From the NCBI GenBank assembly GCA_029706075.1, contig JAINUG010000073.1:286001-350000 (forward strand): a stretch of DNA of 64,000 bases, in the 5' to 3' direction. Both the position numbers and the translations under genes were made by a program. This DNA comes from Aldrovandia affinis. Lineage: Eukaryota; Chordata; Actinopteri; Notacanthiformes; Halosauridae. The notes under the pieces were generated by a model, which ran no database searches, was not told the DNA's origin, and was given only the letters and a program-made list of their open reading frames with translations. Shown here piece by piece: positions 49,883 through 62,599 of this stretch (its first letter is position 1; each line of letters begins with the position of its first letter).

Positions 49883-50879
49883 AATGGTGCAGTCTTCTTG
49901 GCGTAGCTCAGCTGGTAGACTGCAGAGTGAAATGAGGCAGTGGCTGGCGTAACGTACTTCCAAAGGCCACGCATGCCAGCCTGCACTTTCCCGAATGGAT
50001 GGAGACGCAGCAGAGAATGGACAGGCCTGCAAATATTACTGGGTTAAATAAAATAAAATAATAATAAAAAAATAAAGTATTAATAAAGATTAGACCTCCA
50101 TTGATGGGGGTGGTGGTGGGTTAAAAAATTAATAAATTAAAAAATTAAAAATATTACTGAGTATTCCAAATTGGGAGAAAACATAGCGGCGTAAAAAGAA
50201 GTGTGCCAAAAATGATAACCTCCCCCCGCTCAATTAACCATTGATTAACTCCGGCAAAGGCCGGAAAAAAACGGATCTGATCAGAAATAAGATTACTCAA
50301 ACAAATATTGACCAATTACCTTGTTTTATTTATCAAAGTATGATGATGGTGATGATTTATAAGACTTGGGGCGCTGTATTCTATATGTTGTACATTGCTC
50401 GTATTTTGAATTCTGATTGCTCGAGAAAAACCTGACAGAAAGAAAAGTGTGACAGAAGTGAAGGGGAGGATGAGAGAGGTGGCGGAGACAGCTTGCACAT
50501 TTGAGGTGCCATTATAATACGGCACAACTGCTGGACTGCCACTTTTTTGGCCTGGATTTTAGAATTGTATTTTTCGTTTGCAGTAAAAAGTGTGCAATAC
50601 AACAACAACAACAGCAGCAGCACAGCAGCACTACAAATAAATCAGTCCTCCGCCTCTCCCTTTCCCTCCACCACCTCCTACAACCTCACACCATTCCCAT
50701 CGCTGCCTGACCCACACACATTCAAAATGCTCACAATTCACAGCATACAGAATGCACGCCCAGCCCCCACCAGTGCCAAGACAATGCAGTTACCCACTCA
50801 GATTCTACTGAGTCTCAGAGAGCACCACTGGTACCAGATTAGTCATCCCTGAGTGGTACGTCTGGCTCTTGGGTCAATA

Positions 50880-51070
50880 TTTTAACTGCTAATGACAGTT
50901 GTGTCTAGTTTGATCATGTAAAACAGGCAGTTAGTCATGAATAAATGGTCTGTTGAGAGATCTAATACGTTCATATCCATCATTGCAAATGATTAACGTC
51001 TATTAACAGTGGACTTCCAAAACAATTGAAAGCGCTATCTGTTAGTTATTACGTTAATTAAGGGTTAAAG
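50880..51070. promoter_or_regulatory. candidate conserved non-coding element
   Basis: Repeat-free sequence with AACTGCTAATGACAGTTGTG (paired E-box-like CAGTTG), GCAAATGATTAACGT and TTACGTTAATTAAGG. It is proposed from composition only. Confidence 0.3.
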
Positions 51071-51748
51071 TGTTTCACTATTTCAAATGGTTGCTTGTCT
51101 TTATTGGTGGCCTTGACGCAGTGATTTCAGCAGCGATGGTTGGGAAACACTTGCAAAAAAATCCACAAAAAAAACCCTCACGAATGCACTTTCGATTTGG
51201 GAATTCTGGCAACGTTTTTTTTGTTTTGTTGTGTTTTGCTTCCACTGAGAGGTAAGCACTGCTTAAGTTCGAGAAACAAATAAAAGCAAATATCGGGCAA
51301 TTGATCAGTGATCTCCCGGAGTTCACGGAGAGGGTAGCTAAAGGTTTACCAAGGATGGCTTAGCCTCCAAAGGAACAAAGACCCCCATTACCTACTACAG
51401 CCCCGCTGTCTGATGAGACGCCGTAACAAGGTCAATGAAACCACCAACGAGACATTGATCACGGGCACATCAAAGTCCTCTGCGCAAATCCGCCCTCTTT
51501 TCAGACAGCGGTGCTATCGATACAAACTCTTCCCTCGAAAGGAGCAGCTCCAGGTTAGAAACATTAAAGCACCGATATTCCATACAGGGCGGACCTCTGA
51601 TTCCCCTCTCCGCGAAAGGCCAGCGCGAAAGGCCGAAAAAGCGCTCGAAGCCGTCAGAAGACTGAACAGCGTGTTGTTGTCTTTGGGTCCGCGTTGCCTT
51701 GCAGGCCCTTGTCCCGAGTTCAGGATGAGTCCGTCTGTCCTCAGGTTC

Positions 51749-51855
<107 letters not shown>

Positions 51856-52799
51856 ATACGGTGGCCTCGTGTTGCCTCGATTCACACGCTTTTACGGTGG
51901 GCTTAAAAACAACTATCTAGCAATCTATTCTTTTTGACTCGCTGAGTCGGGCACAGTGGAAATATTACGCAGCAATCACAAACAGAGCAGAACTTTCCCG
52001 TCTGAGAAACAAACATCAGTGAAAAAAAACTTTCTCCCCCCCGTCACTCTTAAGTGTCTGGCCCAAAAGCAGCGTTAAGGAGTATTTTGGTCCAAGTTCC
52101 ATTGTGGCTTCCGGCTGTGTTGCGGTCTCGGTTTCACCGCCCACTTCCCCTCTTGGCCCTGACGTATTTCCTCCCCAGAATCAGAATCAACTCTTTCCAC
52201 AGTCAGACCCATGATATCAGGCCCTCTCTTCCCTCTACTTTCATTAGTGTCTGGAAACCAATATGAAATCCCCCACGGGTCACAGTGAGGCTCCTTCACC
52301 TTCGCCCCCGCATGAGGGGGAGAAAGAGCATTCTGCCTCACCACAACCTGTTTACTAAAACACATATTTAAAGGGGATTTTGACATTGTTGCTTAGAAAT
52401 CAGCCCATGTGATGCCATTTCTGGTAAATCGAGGAGCAAACAGTACATTCCCTATTCACCCCAATCAATGCTTGTTCTCATTGACTATTGACACATGCAT
52501 TGTGTGTTATCACCGTATACATTATATCATATCTGTTATCACTGTATGCATTGATGTTCCACTTATGGATTATATGTTTTGTGATTTTGAAGCAGGTAAT
52601 TGTAGAACCCCTACAGATGACTCCACGCTAAGGGACAAATTCAGTGGAACTAAAAGTGAGAGACTGGAATCCTACCAAAGCTTGCCCAGGCAAATTCTGG
52701 GAACAAGAAAGACAGATGGAATTCAATGGCCTGGTTGATGGGAGCCAATTTTGTGCATGTAACGCACACGTTTTACAAACTTGTTGGGTCACAGCTTAA

Positions 52800-52980
52800 A
52801 CACAGCGTAAACACCTATTATGCCTATACCACTTAATGCCTGTGTCTGTTTTTATGTTCCTGTTTGTCCATTTTTATTATGTTTTTGCTGTGCTTGTCCA
52901 GGCTGTTATTGTAAAATGAGAATTTGTTCTCAATTAACTTGCCTGGTTAAAGATTGGCCAAATAATTTTTTTAAAGAAAA
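52800..52980 (+). repeat. probable LINE 3' end
   Basis: The stretch TTATTGTAAAATGAGAATTT then GTTCTCAATTAACTTGCCTG and GTTAAAG resembles the 3' terminus of a LINE family that I know from many fish genomes. The upstream limit is unclear and no reverse transcriptase frame is present. Confidence 0.45.
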
Positions 52981-54084
52981 ACACAAAAGAACGACAGGGG
53001 GTAGTGCACTAAACCAAACACATCGATGAGCACATTATCGCTTTTGGAAGGGGGAAATGGGGGGGAAAAAATAACAGTGAGAAGGCAGGAAATGCAAGTA
53101 CGCCCTGGTTATTGTTTATTGCCTCTTGTAGAATACGGTCAAATCCGCAGCTTGTGGGTTGAGTGACAGCGACACTGCCATACAGAGAAGGGATACGCAT
53201 CAAATCCAATCATGAACTCAGGAAACCAACAGCCACAGAGCTTTATCAATAGGAGAAATGGTCCGGTGGGATCAAGGAAATGAAAGGGAAAGTAACATCT
53301 CAGTTTCAGAATACAGACAGACTCTGCATTACTCTACAGACCCAGGGTTCTTTTTGTTGTTCCACCGAGGGTACTGTTTTTAAGTTATTTCAGATTCATG
53401 GCCGACCGCATAATATAATTAAGCAAACTCACAGCACATAGCACCCTCACCTGCAACTACAACAATGACACACCAAAGGGCACAAAGATTCAGACATCGT
53501 CACAGGCTAAGAGGGCATGTCATGGCCTACTTTCTAAACATCCAAATGCTTTCAAGACAAATCAAAGAAAAACAATCCTTTGAAACCTTATTTAGAAGTG
53601 AGAGAAAACTTTCTGGTGTTAAAATATTGCCAGAAAACACGGCAAGGACAAAAGCAATCGCCTCCTCGTTCAGAACGGAGATAGTGATGTTCATCTGGCA
53701 GAGAAAGCGAGAGAAAAAACTGCTAATCTGGCATTCAGATAGCATGCGCGACAAAAACATGTGGCAAGGTGGCGCCCTGCTGGAAGCGTGAGTCAGAGGT
53801 CACGGCGGCGATCACTGGGGTCCTCCCCGGTCCTTGGGGCTTCGCGTGAGGAACTGCACCGCGGCCAGGGGGGTGCCCAGCCCAAACCGCTGGACGAACG
53901 CCCATGGATCCCAGCTCCCTGGAAAAGGAGACGGAACCCCGTGAGAAACCCGGGGGAGGGAGGTTGAAATCGAGGAATTCCAACGTACGTGTTTTAATGA
54001 ATGAACATCGTCAATATTGAACACCGTTATCCAAGGGAGTGATGACAGTAAGCACAGAACAAGAAGCGATGTGAGTTTTATGTT

Positions 54085-54175
54085 AGTAAATTAAGAACAT
54101 AGGAAAATAAGAATACATAATGATGAGAATAGGCCGTTCAGCCCATCTAGGCTGGTTGTGTCCTAATCCAAATCT
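54085..54175 (+). repeat. interspersed repeat fragment
   Basis: The bases AAGAACATAGGAAAATAAGA through AGGCCGTTCAGCCCATCTAG resemble a repeat found widely in fish (ACATAAGAA...AGGCCATTCAGCCCATC). I cannot name its family. Confidence 0.4.
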
Positions 54176-55042
54176 AAATTAACAGACCGGGGTAAACTCT
54201 GGGATACCCCTACCCCCCGCCCACGCCCGCCCCCGGCCACAACAAAAAGGACATCCCAAAATTGCCTCACGCAACGTGACGTTTTCCACCCACAGATGTG
54301 CATCCCCGCATCCTGCATGAAACTGAAAATGAGGAATGAGAGGGGGCGGGGGGGAGCTTAGTCCAAGTGCTTCTCACTCAAATGTCCACATCCTCATCAG
54401 CCACTTGCACCACGTTTCCAAAGAAATGAGCCCATTTTAAGCACGTGGCCCTGGGACGTGATTCACCGAGAACAGCACTGCTGAAAATAAAACATGTTGC
54501 CGTAGCGCTCGAGGTGGGAACGCGAGCACTTTTTGGCACGCGGAGATGATTCGATCGCCTGTACTGTGTTTTTTTTCTTCCCTTTTTAAAACAAACACCA
54601 GACGGCCGTCCGGCTGGTATGACAATATCACTTCATGGATTTTGACAACCACCCCATTCCCACCCCCTCCCCGCGCACAAAATCTGAATTAGAATTCCAA
54701 GCCGGCAAACTGATTTTATTTTTTTCTTGCAGTTGGAAGATGAACTTTTTTTCCCCTTTGTAAATAAAGCTTAGGGCGCCGCAGAAGATGGAGAATCTTG
54801 GCCTGCAGTCTGTTGGTAAAGACGGCTATTTTAAGTCTTGTGCACGGAGTGCTTTTCTCCACGCTTGGACTTGTAACTGTACCATCTTGGCTCTTCCCAA
54901 CTGAAGTAGCGCTTCTTATATGAGAGAAAATGAGGGGCAAATGCATTTCGTGAAACGATAAAACGACCAGGAGTGTTGTGGACTCTATACAATATGAACA
55001 GGGAAATGGAGGCGAAGTCAAAAACGAGGAGTTAGTCTACAG

Positions 55043-55246
55043 CACAGGTGTCAAACTCATTCCATCGAGGGCCGAGTGTGTGCAGGTTTTTGTTGCAACC
55101 AATGCACTACACCAGGTGATTTCACTAATTAGCCACTTCTTCAACTAAGGAGGGAACCTAACTGAAATCACCTGGTGTAATGCATTGGTTGCAACACAAA
55201 CCTGCACACACTCGGCCCTCGATGGAATGAGTTTGTCACCCCTGCT
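55043..55246. mobile_element. hAT-like MITE, nearly palindromic
   Basis: The left end CAGGTGTCAAACTCATTCC and the right end GGAATGAGTTTGTCACCCCTG are inverted repeats. The inner arms (TGCAGGTTTTTGTTGCAACC, CACCAGGTGATTTCA) are also mirrored, so most of the 204 bp can fold into one hairpin. The flanks GTCTACAG and CTCTACAG suggest an 8-bp target duplication. Confidence 0.75.
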
Positions 55247-55444
55247 CTACAGGATTGTGGTGCGGACACACAAAAAGCACCCGTGGCACAAGCCGGAGCG
55301 TACAGACGAATCGTTTAGCGAATACATTAGCAAACAAACAAATGACGAGCGAGGCAAAATCTTCTGATGTCGAGGGAAACCCTTCAAAGTTGCAGAGACT
55401 TCAAAGTTGCAAAACACCACATCCTGGAAAGAGCACACTTCAGT

Positions 55445-55601
55445 GACAATGTGCGTGAGAGAGAGGAAGAGAGAGATAGACACAGAGAGCAGAGAGAGAG
55501 AGTAACGTGTGAATAACGTGCGTGTGAACGAGTGTAGGCATTCGCTGTGTGTGTGTGTGTGAGAGAGAGTATACGTGTGAACCTGTGAGCGTAGGCATTC
55601 A

Positions 55602-55654
<53 letters not shown>

Positions 55655-55745
55655 CATACGTGTGAATGTGTGTGAGTGTAGGCATTCGCAGTGTGTGAGA
55701 GAGAGAGAGTATACCTGTGAATGTGTGCGTGCGTGTGTGCGTGAG
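55445..55745. repeat. TG/GA-rich minisatellite with GTGTAGGCATTC units
   Basis: Three copies of (G/C)GTAGGCATTC(G/A)C or TGTAGGCATTCGC recur near 55535, 55590 and 55677. Each is followed by a TG run, a GA run and TATAC or CATAC GTGTGAA. The unit is about 60-85 bp and variable because the TG and GA runs differ in length. Confidence 0.8.
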
Positions 55746-56279
55746 GCTCTGGACGTGTGCATTCAGGATGTATTTTTGCGCGCGTGCCTGTTGTGTACCG
55801 TTCAGCAGGTGGAAAATACAAAGCACGCAGCGTTGGTCTCGTAGGAAATAAGACGTTTCCACTGTGTAACCTCGCGGGACCAAACGCAGAGTTAACGGTG
55901 TTCGACAGCCATTCCAATAGCGCAGGGACGCTAATGTCCCGGCCTCTTTGGGGAAAGACTCACTGGGGGCGCTCTCAACTCGCGCATTTAATATAGAGTC
56001 CATAAAATGTATATTAGATTGTGTAACTAATCAAAGTATTTCTCTCTGGCGAGTGACTGCGCGGACAGCCATAATCCAATAGCAAGAGCAAGAATCATTT
56101 CACGGCAATACCACAAGTCGAGACCGTGACCTTTAGTTTCCTAATTTCAAGAGGATGGCATTAATTCTGCCTTAATTAAGCCAAAAGCGCAAAAAATATA
56201 TATACATTGCCCAGTTACCCTCAAATCGCCTGATGCATAAAAAGGAAACGGATAAATGCATGGAACGGGAACACATAGG

Positions 56280-56720
56280 ATCCATCTGGCGTTTTCCACA
56301 GACCGCTGCTCGCACGCTGTCCTCGCTAACCCCTTCGCCTGGCGAGCGGGCCGCTGACATTGTCTGCGCGCGGTGAAGAGGAGCCCAGCTGGAGGAGGGG
56401 ATGAATAATAACGGAGAGCAGATTAGAGCGGGGGGCCTCCCCCGGGCCGAGCCCGCCGTACGTGAGCGCGCGCCTGCAGCACCGCCCGCACAGGGGGCTC
56501 CTAATTGAGCGGCGGAAATGGGGTTGGGTGACCTGCATTTATGAGGTGACACGGCCCGCCCGGACCCCTTCGCTCTCTGCACTCGGGGAAGATAATGTGC
56601 CGCCTCTGCAGTTCTGGACCCCAGCCTGGGTTCACCTGAGTCACCCCCCCCCTCACTCGCTCCGCGCTCCGCGCCCCCCCCCACCCGGCTCAGACAGGTG
56701 CCAGGGCTGCCTTGACATTC
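56280..56720. promoter_or_regulatory. GC- and CpG-rich island, 15 kb upstream of egr3
   Basis: This block is clearly richer in G+C and CpG than its flanks (GCGCGCGGTG, CGTGAGCGCGCGCCTGCAGC). It includes an unusual unique core with GAATAATAACGGAGAGCAGA and CCTAATTGAGCGGCGGAAAT. It could be an unmethylated island, an enhancer or the promoter of an unrecognised transcript. ORFs in it have no family signature. Confidence 0.35.
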
Positions 56721-57375
56721 AGGAGCATCTTCGAGCCGCAAGGATCGTGTGCTCGGAAACGTGCCCGCTGTCGACTCATCAGGGCTGGCTGATACGATTT
56801 AAGAAAATAACGCGAGCCATTGTTTACACACCAACAGAACGAGAGACACAATACGCCTATAAATAGACAAAAGAATCACATACAAATCTTTAACCATCAG
56901 CGTGAGTAGCACCTGCTATGATCCTGCAGCATAGAACATAATGTATAGACCCAGTGTAACAGAGTCCAGTTATTTGTGGAGTCAAACCATGTCTTGTACA
57001 GGCACCCGCCATTTTGTGACTTCCGGCTCTTAATTTATGGCTTTGCCGGAACCATTTAACCATTTAACCAGTTCTATGTAGAAAGCAGAAACAACATCAA
57101 TGACCAACATTATGGAGAGATAAATGGGGGAGGGGGGCTGGGCAGACATAAATGCACAGTTTGTGAAATTCTGCCCTGAAATATAATATTACAGTATGAC
57201 AAATAAAGGAAAGCACAAACACTCTCGTATACAAACACACATGCCCACACGCCCGGGACTGGATACGGGAGCTTCTATCACGCCGATCCTTCACCAGCTC
57301 GTGGGATTGGAGGACTTGACAGGTAGATCTGTACGGCTGGGGAAAACCCCTGCGCCGAGGTGCTTTGCTAGGGAA

Positions 57376-57378
<3 letters not shown>

Positions 57379-57411
<33 letters not shown>

Positions 57412-57415
57412 ACAC
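57379..57415. repeat. CA microsatellite
   Basis: About fifteen CA units followed by GAGACACAC, in the gene-free region upstream of egr3. Confidence 0.92.
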
Positions 57416-57784
57416 ACAGACTCACGCATTCAAAAACACACACAGTTGACAATAGGACATGTTGTCATGCAGGCCGTGGAGCCACCCAGCTGCCGCCCAG
57501 ATTTGCAGATGTCCTATAAATAGTGTCAGTGTCTGTTTTCTGCTCCCCTTTCACGGCAGTTGTACTCTTTCCACTTCCCCAATCTGCCAGCTCATGGAAA
57601 GTGCACACAGGCCCCGCTGAGTGACGCAGCATTTTTTTTCTTCTCTCTCTAGCTTGTGCAATACAGGAAGTGAATGGTGTGACTGCTGCCATGAGGGGGT
57701 GGAGCTGGCACATGGAGGGAGATGGAGGGGCAGTGTGGGTGGCGTTCCTATTAACCATTTCAGCTGCCTGTTGTTTGTGTGTGA

Positions 57785-57818
57785 CTGTGTGTGTGTGTGC
57801 GCGCGTGTGTGTGTGTGG
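57785..57818. repeat. TG/CG microsatellite
   Basis: TG units interrupted by GCGCGCG, in the gene-free region upstream of egr3. Confidence 0.88.
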
Positions 57819-58860
57819 GTTTACAAGCGCAACATGTTAGCCGTGACCTCGAGTGAACTCGCTCTCGACGGCGTCCCTTCGAGTGTGGGCTCTTCGAGGG
57901 GGATTCTTGCGCTGCTTAAGATGTTACTCATCGCATCACACTAGACCACACGGGACTTTGACCTGCCTACTCTCTAAAACTGCACTCCCACATAGCCATC
58001 TGCAATATCACCGTCGCGCAACCGCCGTGTCTTCAGTAGCTGCGGCGGAGGCTCTCCCACAAAACAAACAAACAAATGACGAAAGCCCTCTCCAAAAAAA
58101 AAAAAAAAAAACCCGACATTTTACCGGAGGCTTATCTCCCCTCCAGAGGAGATGTTTCCAAGGGGACGCGCAGCAATGCAAATGAGTCCCTCCTCCACCA
58201 ATATCACAGCTCCCGCGCCAGCTCCAGAGGATCCACCGGCAGGCAGTCACACTGGGCAACGTCAGAGCGTTCGGCTCCGTCCAGGATTTGGTGAAATGCT
58301 GAATTTATGCAGCAGAAAGTCAATTCATTTTTTTTGTGTGTGTGTGTGTGGGTGAGCCACTTTTAAATACCCATATGGGTGTTAACCTGCCAACCGAATT
58401 TTCGAAAACACTTGCGAACGCGCAGTCAGACACGGTGTTAGTGCGGCTCCCTGACTCTCTGATGGCATTAGTGTGCTTCTCTTGACTGCGAACGTGTTAA
58501 TGAAAACTCCCGGGTTCCAGCGCGCTGTTGGTGCAGCTCCCCCGACGCTCCCTCGCCCCTGACACGGCGTCGGTGCGCATTCTCCCGACTCCGGCCGCTC
58601 TGATTAATGGCAGAGTCTGTGGGTGTGTGGGAGACGCGGGCCTCACCATTACCACGCGGCAACATTGCAAATGGTTTCAATTACTGCGGGAGCGTTGCTG
58701 TGCTGAGCCGGCAGTATCGCTCCTGTAGGCCTTCAGCCCCTCTCCTCTCTGGTGATCCAGATACACCATCGCGCTGTGTATGTTCCTCTTCACCTCACCG
58801 CAACACCTCGCTGACAGAGAGGGGAAAGGGCTTGAGAGGACAGAGATAATAATAATATAA

Positions 58861-58948
58861 TATATGCCATTTAGCGGACACTTTTATCCAAAGCGACTTA
58901 CAGTAGTGAATGCATACATTTTTCAGTATATGTGGTCCCAGTGGGAAG
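58861..58948 (-). repeat. tRNA-derived SINE, truncated in the tRNA head
   Basis: The tail and body match the other copies (CCAAAGCGACTTACAGTAGTG and GTGGTCCCAGTGGGAA). The copy stops where the B-box should begin. Sequence of a Tc1-like element follows directly, so the SINE head may have been lost when that element inserted. Confidence 0.65.
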
Positions 58949-59390
58949 ATCAGAGGAAAGGCCTCATTATGGATACAGGCAATGGCCAAAAAGGTGGAAG
59001 CACTTGGGTAAACGAGGGACACAAAGTACATTGATAGCAGGTGCTTCCACACAGGTGTTGCTCCTGAGTTAATGAAGCAATTAACAATCCCAGCATGCTC
59101 AGGGTTGTACAAAAACTTCTGGGCTACAATTATGGCTACAATTATGGCTACCACGGCTAGAAGACGAGACCTCAGTGTCTTTGAACGAGGGGTGACTGTT
59201 TGGCAGGCTCTTCAGTGATGAAGACAGCTCAACTTGCTGATGCTTCATGAGGGTCAGTGTCTAAGGTGATGTCGGCACGGAACTCTGAGGGAAAGACATC
59301 ATCAGCAAACGTGGTCCGAAGTGCATACCCCAGGATCCGTGTGCTCCCCGTGCATTAGTCTGAGGTGCAAGTCTAAACAGGAGAGCAACT
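58949..59390 (+). mobile_element. Tc1-like transposon fragment (5' part)
   Basis: The stretch TTAATGAAGCAATTAACAAT and CCCAGCATGCTCAGGGT followed by a frame reading ARDLSVFERGVTV matches the leader and first helix-turn-helix of a common fish Tc1 family as I remember it. Stops follow and the catalytic domain is missing. It abuts the truncated SINE at 58861-58948. Confidence 0.55.
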
Positions 59391-60239
59391 CTCAATTGAC
59401 TGCAGTTTTGCGTGTAATTTGTGTGTCATTTCATATTTTAACAACTTTTATGTTAGTGGTGGATTATAGCCAAACTGTTGATAAAACATGACCTTAAATC
59501 AGCGTGTTTGTGTAGGCCTAGGCATTGAATTGAATATGTGCTTGATTCTTCTGGAATGCTGTACTTCAAAGACCAACTGTATTTGAACATTTAACTTTTC
59601 GGTTAAATCCGGTATACCCCCCTCTTATTTTAATTATTTATGTATTTTTCTCCTGTGCATTGGAAATATTTACAGTTTATAAAGGCCACAAGAACAAAAA
59701 GCCCCGCTCACTAGTGCCTGAGTGTAGTTATGGCTGTTCTATTTCTGCTGGAGGGGGAAACCCTGTCCAACAAGCAATACATGTGCACCAATTGCAAACA
59801 TAAAGGTTACCCCCACACATTCATGTTTTGCAGCCAACAACAAATGTGAATTGAATCAGCAATATGACATTTTGAATTTCACTCCTTGACATATCTATCA
59901 GGAAATATTTACAGCGCCCCTTTAAATGTTCAGACATTCTGAGAATTCTTTTTCACTGGGAAGTTGTAGGGTAAAATGTGCAAATAAAGGAGGGGGGGGG
60001 GGGGAGGTCTGATTTAATATGTCTCGATTTCAGTCTGTAAGGCAACGAAAGGTGACATTTTTCGAGACAGGGTGTAGACTTCAAAAGGGGCGCACTGTAT
60101 CTGATCGTTAGAAGTTTGTTTGAATGTTTGCCTTCGTAAACACCTCCGATTTTTAAAAGGCTGTTAAATATTCTGCCGATTTGCAGATGTGAAAGCAACT
60201 GCACAACAGTCATAACCGTAACCACGACCGTAGCTGAAG

Positions 60240-60670
60240 TCAGCATCCTGGACAGACTGCGCCGTTACTCTCAGACCCCTACCGCAGCCCCATTGATGAA
60301 AAGTGGCGCAGCGCCGTCACCTCTCGGCTGGCAGACTGGGCCCGCGACGTTGGACGCCGACACGCCGAGGCGCTGCCAGCTGGCTCATCGCTGCGTGCCC
60401 ACGCCTGCCCTCACCCCCGCCCCCACCCCCGCCCCCGGCCTGCCGAAAAACCCCTGGCACTGCTGCTGACACGAGGCCCAGCAGAGCGCGGGGATTCCCC
60501 CCCGATCCCACGGCCTCCGTCTGCACCGGCGGATCACAGCGCCCCCGACCGCACTCGGGCAAGTACCAGCTGTCTGCTTCCATCCTCTGACCCACATTTC
60601 TCCTCTTCCAGCCAGCGCTGTGATCTCCTGCGGCCTGGGCCTCCCGATATCGAGGCCACGGCATGAGTCA
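60240..60670. other. GC-rich island
   Basis: A G+C- and CpG-rich block with a CCCCCGCCCCCACCCC-like C-rich run near 60410-60440. Overlapping frames on both strands are a by-product of composition. No function was recognised. Confidence 0.4.
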
Positions 60671-61348
60671 CTTCTCATTCTCCGCTCACCCCCGCTGTTA
60701 ACCAGCGAGTCCTTATTTCTTTCTTTGATTTAAAAAAGAAAAGAACAGCAGAGAAGATTGGAGATGAAATTGAGTCAAAGACCGCGAGACACTGGAAGTG
60801 AACAAGATTACAGTGGGGAGTCTCCCACCCATTGGTGCGGTCTCTTTCCCCCTCTCCAGTCGCAGGAGTTAATGTCATCTGTTTGGTGAAAACCGCTCCT
60901 TGTACCAGACCGTACGGGGTGGGGGACATGGGAGTCTGAGGGATGACTATGACTTAACGAGGGGTAAATGCGGAGAAACAGGACCCCCTGCCCCAGAGAG
61001 GGTGAAACCCCCAAACCCACATCCATGCTGTTCACGAGAGGACCGCTCCTGACGTCGCTGAGCTGGGCAGCTGGGGACAGAAAGCGTCTGCACTGACAGA
61101 GGTGCGCGAGCAGGTCCACCCTTGTCCCACACGCTAACAAGAGCACGCTTCACCAGCATCCCATAATGCTCGTTACCATGGATCCAGCCATTATTCTCCC
61201 CGAATGAATCAGCGGAGGCACACTCCAATTACACACGCCCGTTCCTGTGTGATGCAGATCCCTGCGTGAGGACAGATGAGGCCTAGCGATGGACGTGCGT
61301 CCATGGCACATTCGTGAAAACACATGATTTACACATCCCATCTCTCCC

Positions 61349-61428
61349 TCTCTCTCTCTCTCACTCGCCCGTTCGCTCGCTCTCCTGCTCTCTCTCTCTC
61401 TCACTCGCCCGTTCGCTCGCTCTCCTGC
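61349..61428. repeat. perfect 40-bp tandem duplication
   Basis: Copies at 61349-61388 and 61389-61428 are identical. Each is a CT run followed by ACTCGCCCGTTCGCTCGCTC and TCCTGC. The identity suggests very recent slippage or an assembly effect. Confidence 0.9.
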
Positions 61429-62379
61429 ACCACCCAATCAGAAAGCCACATTGAATGATCTCCATGGAGTGAGATCGTCACCCTTCTCTCCGTGTCCCTC
61501 TGTGGGGAGAACAGGGTGCTTCTGCGAGAGCTGTAGTGAATCTGGGCGAGGGCGCTCCCTGGTTCTGACGGGCCTGATGACCAGCGGGTCGGGGGGGACA
61601 CAGAGTCCGGCCGTGCCGAGACCAGCGGGGTGCCACTGGGGCGCCCTTGCCCCGTGAGTGTCTGTGCATCACCGGGGCAACCCCCGTTCATTTTCTCCTC
61701 TGTCGCCGCCGTTTTCACCATCCAAACGTTTTGGGGTTCGCTCGCACAGAGCAGAGAACAAAGACAGACAAGATTCTTCTGAGAGAGCTGGATGAGACTG
61801 ACACTGAACACATGTGAACGCAACCGTGCTTTCTGTGATCACGAGCACAAAACTATTATTCAAGGTACGTGGAGACTTCTCCACAACATCTGAAAAATGC
61901 TTATGGCGTGGTGAGAAAACGCTCGAAACGCGAAATATAATTCATACCTCCACAACCCCTTTCCCTAAACTCACCGCGATGCTGTTTGTTCGCAAAGCAA
62001 CACCTTGATGAGATGACAGGCTTCCAGCTAAATCTCCCAGAATGCTAAATAAACGAGGAACGCACAGAAAAGCGTATCTGTTTTGACACTTCTACCAGAG
62101 GTTCGACATCAAACCAGCTTCACCTTAATGTAGCGCGATTGTTTGCTGACAAAGCTGTCAAAGACTTCAAACACGGCGAACACCGGCAGCTGTGCTCACA
62201 CAGGGCCGCGATTGTAGAAGTCTCAAACCGCACTGGTCTCTCTCTCTCTCTTTCTCTCTCTGCATGTCAATCACAGTGCACCCTGATCAGAGCAGACAGC
62301 TGGACATGCCCCACGCCAGGTTTTCACGTGCATTCCATTCTCTAGAAGTTTTTTGGCAATAAAAGGAACAATTGTGTAT

Positions 62380-62575
62380 TGTGTACTGTACACATATGTA
62401 TGTATACATATGTGTACATCATGTGCATTGTGTACATAGTATATGTAGGCCTGTAGTGTCTATTGTTTTTGGGATGGTGTGTACTTTGTGTGTTCAAGGC
62501 AAAGAGAGCCAGAGCACAAGCATTTCATTGTATTGAACACATATGACAATGGACTTGAACTTGAAGAAAGAACAA
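62380..62575 (+). repeat. probable retroelement tail with TGTATACA palindrome
   Basis: The region 62385-62450 is made of GTACACATATGTATGTATAC-like alternating palindromic sequence. It is followed by TTCATTGTATTGAACACATATGA and GACTTGAACTTGAA, similar to a common fish retroelement end with TTGAA repeats. The assignment is tentative. Confidence 0.35.
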
Positions 62576-62599
62576 CATTTGTTTCAGATTTCACACCTC

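Noticed and set aside
49899-49960. tRNA-like GGCGTAGCTCAGCTGGTAGA, possible tRNA gene or SINE head
   Set aside because: No B-box or cloverleaf follows, and the downstream A/T-rich sequence has only a short SINE-like scrap (CAAATTGGGAGAAAA) near 50170. The evidence is too weak to call.
55247-56003. Minus-strand frames of 134-177 codons rich in Thr-His and Leu-Ser
   Set aside because: They run through the TG/GA minisatellite and have no domain or splice structure.
60303-60678. Frames of 95-115 codons in a GC-rich block
   Set aside because: They are Pro/Arg/Gly-rich and open on both strands, with no homology I recognise.
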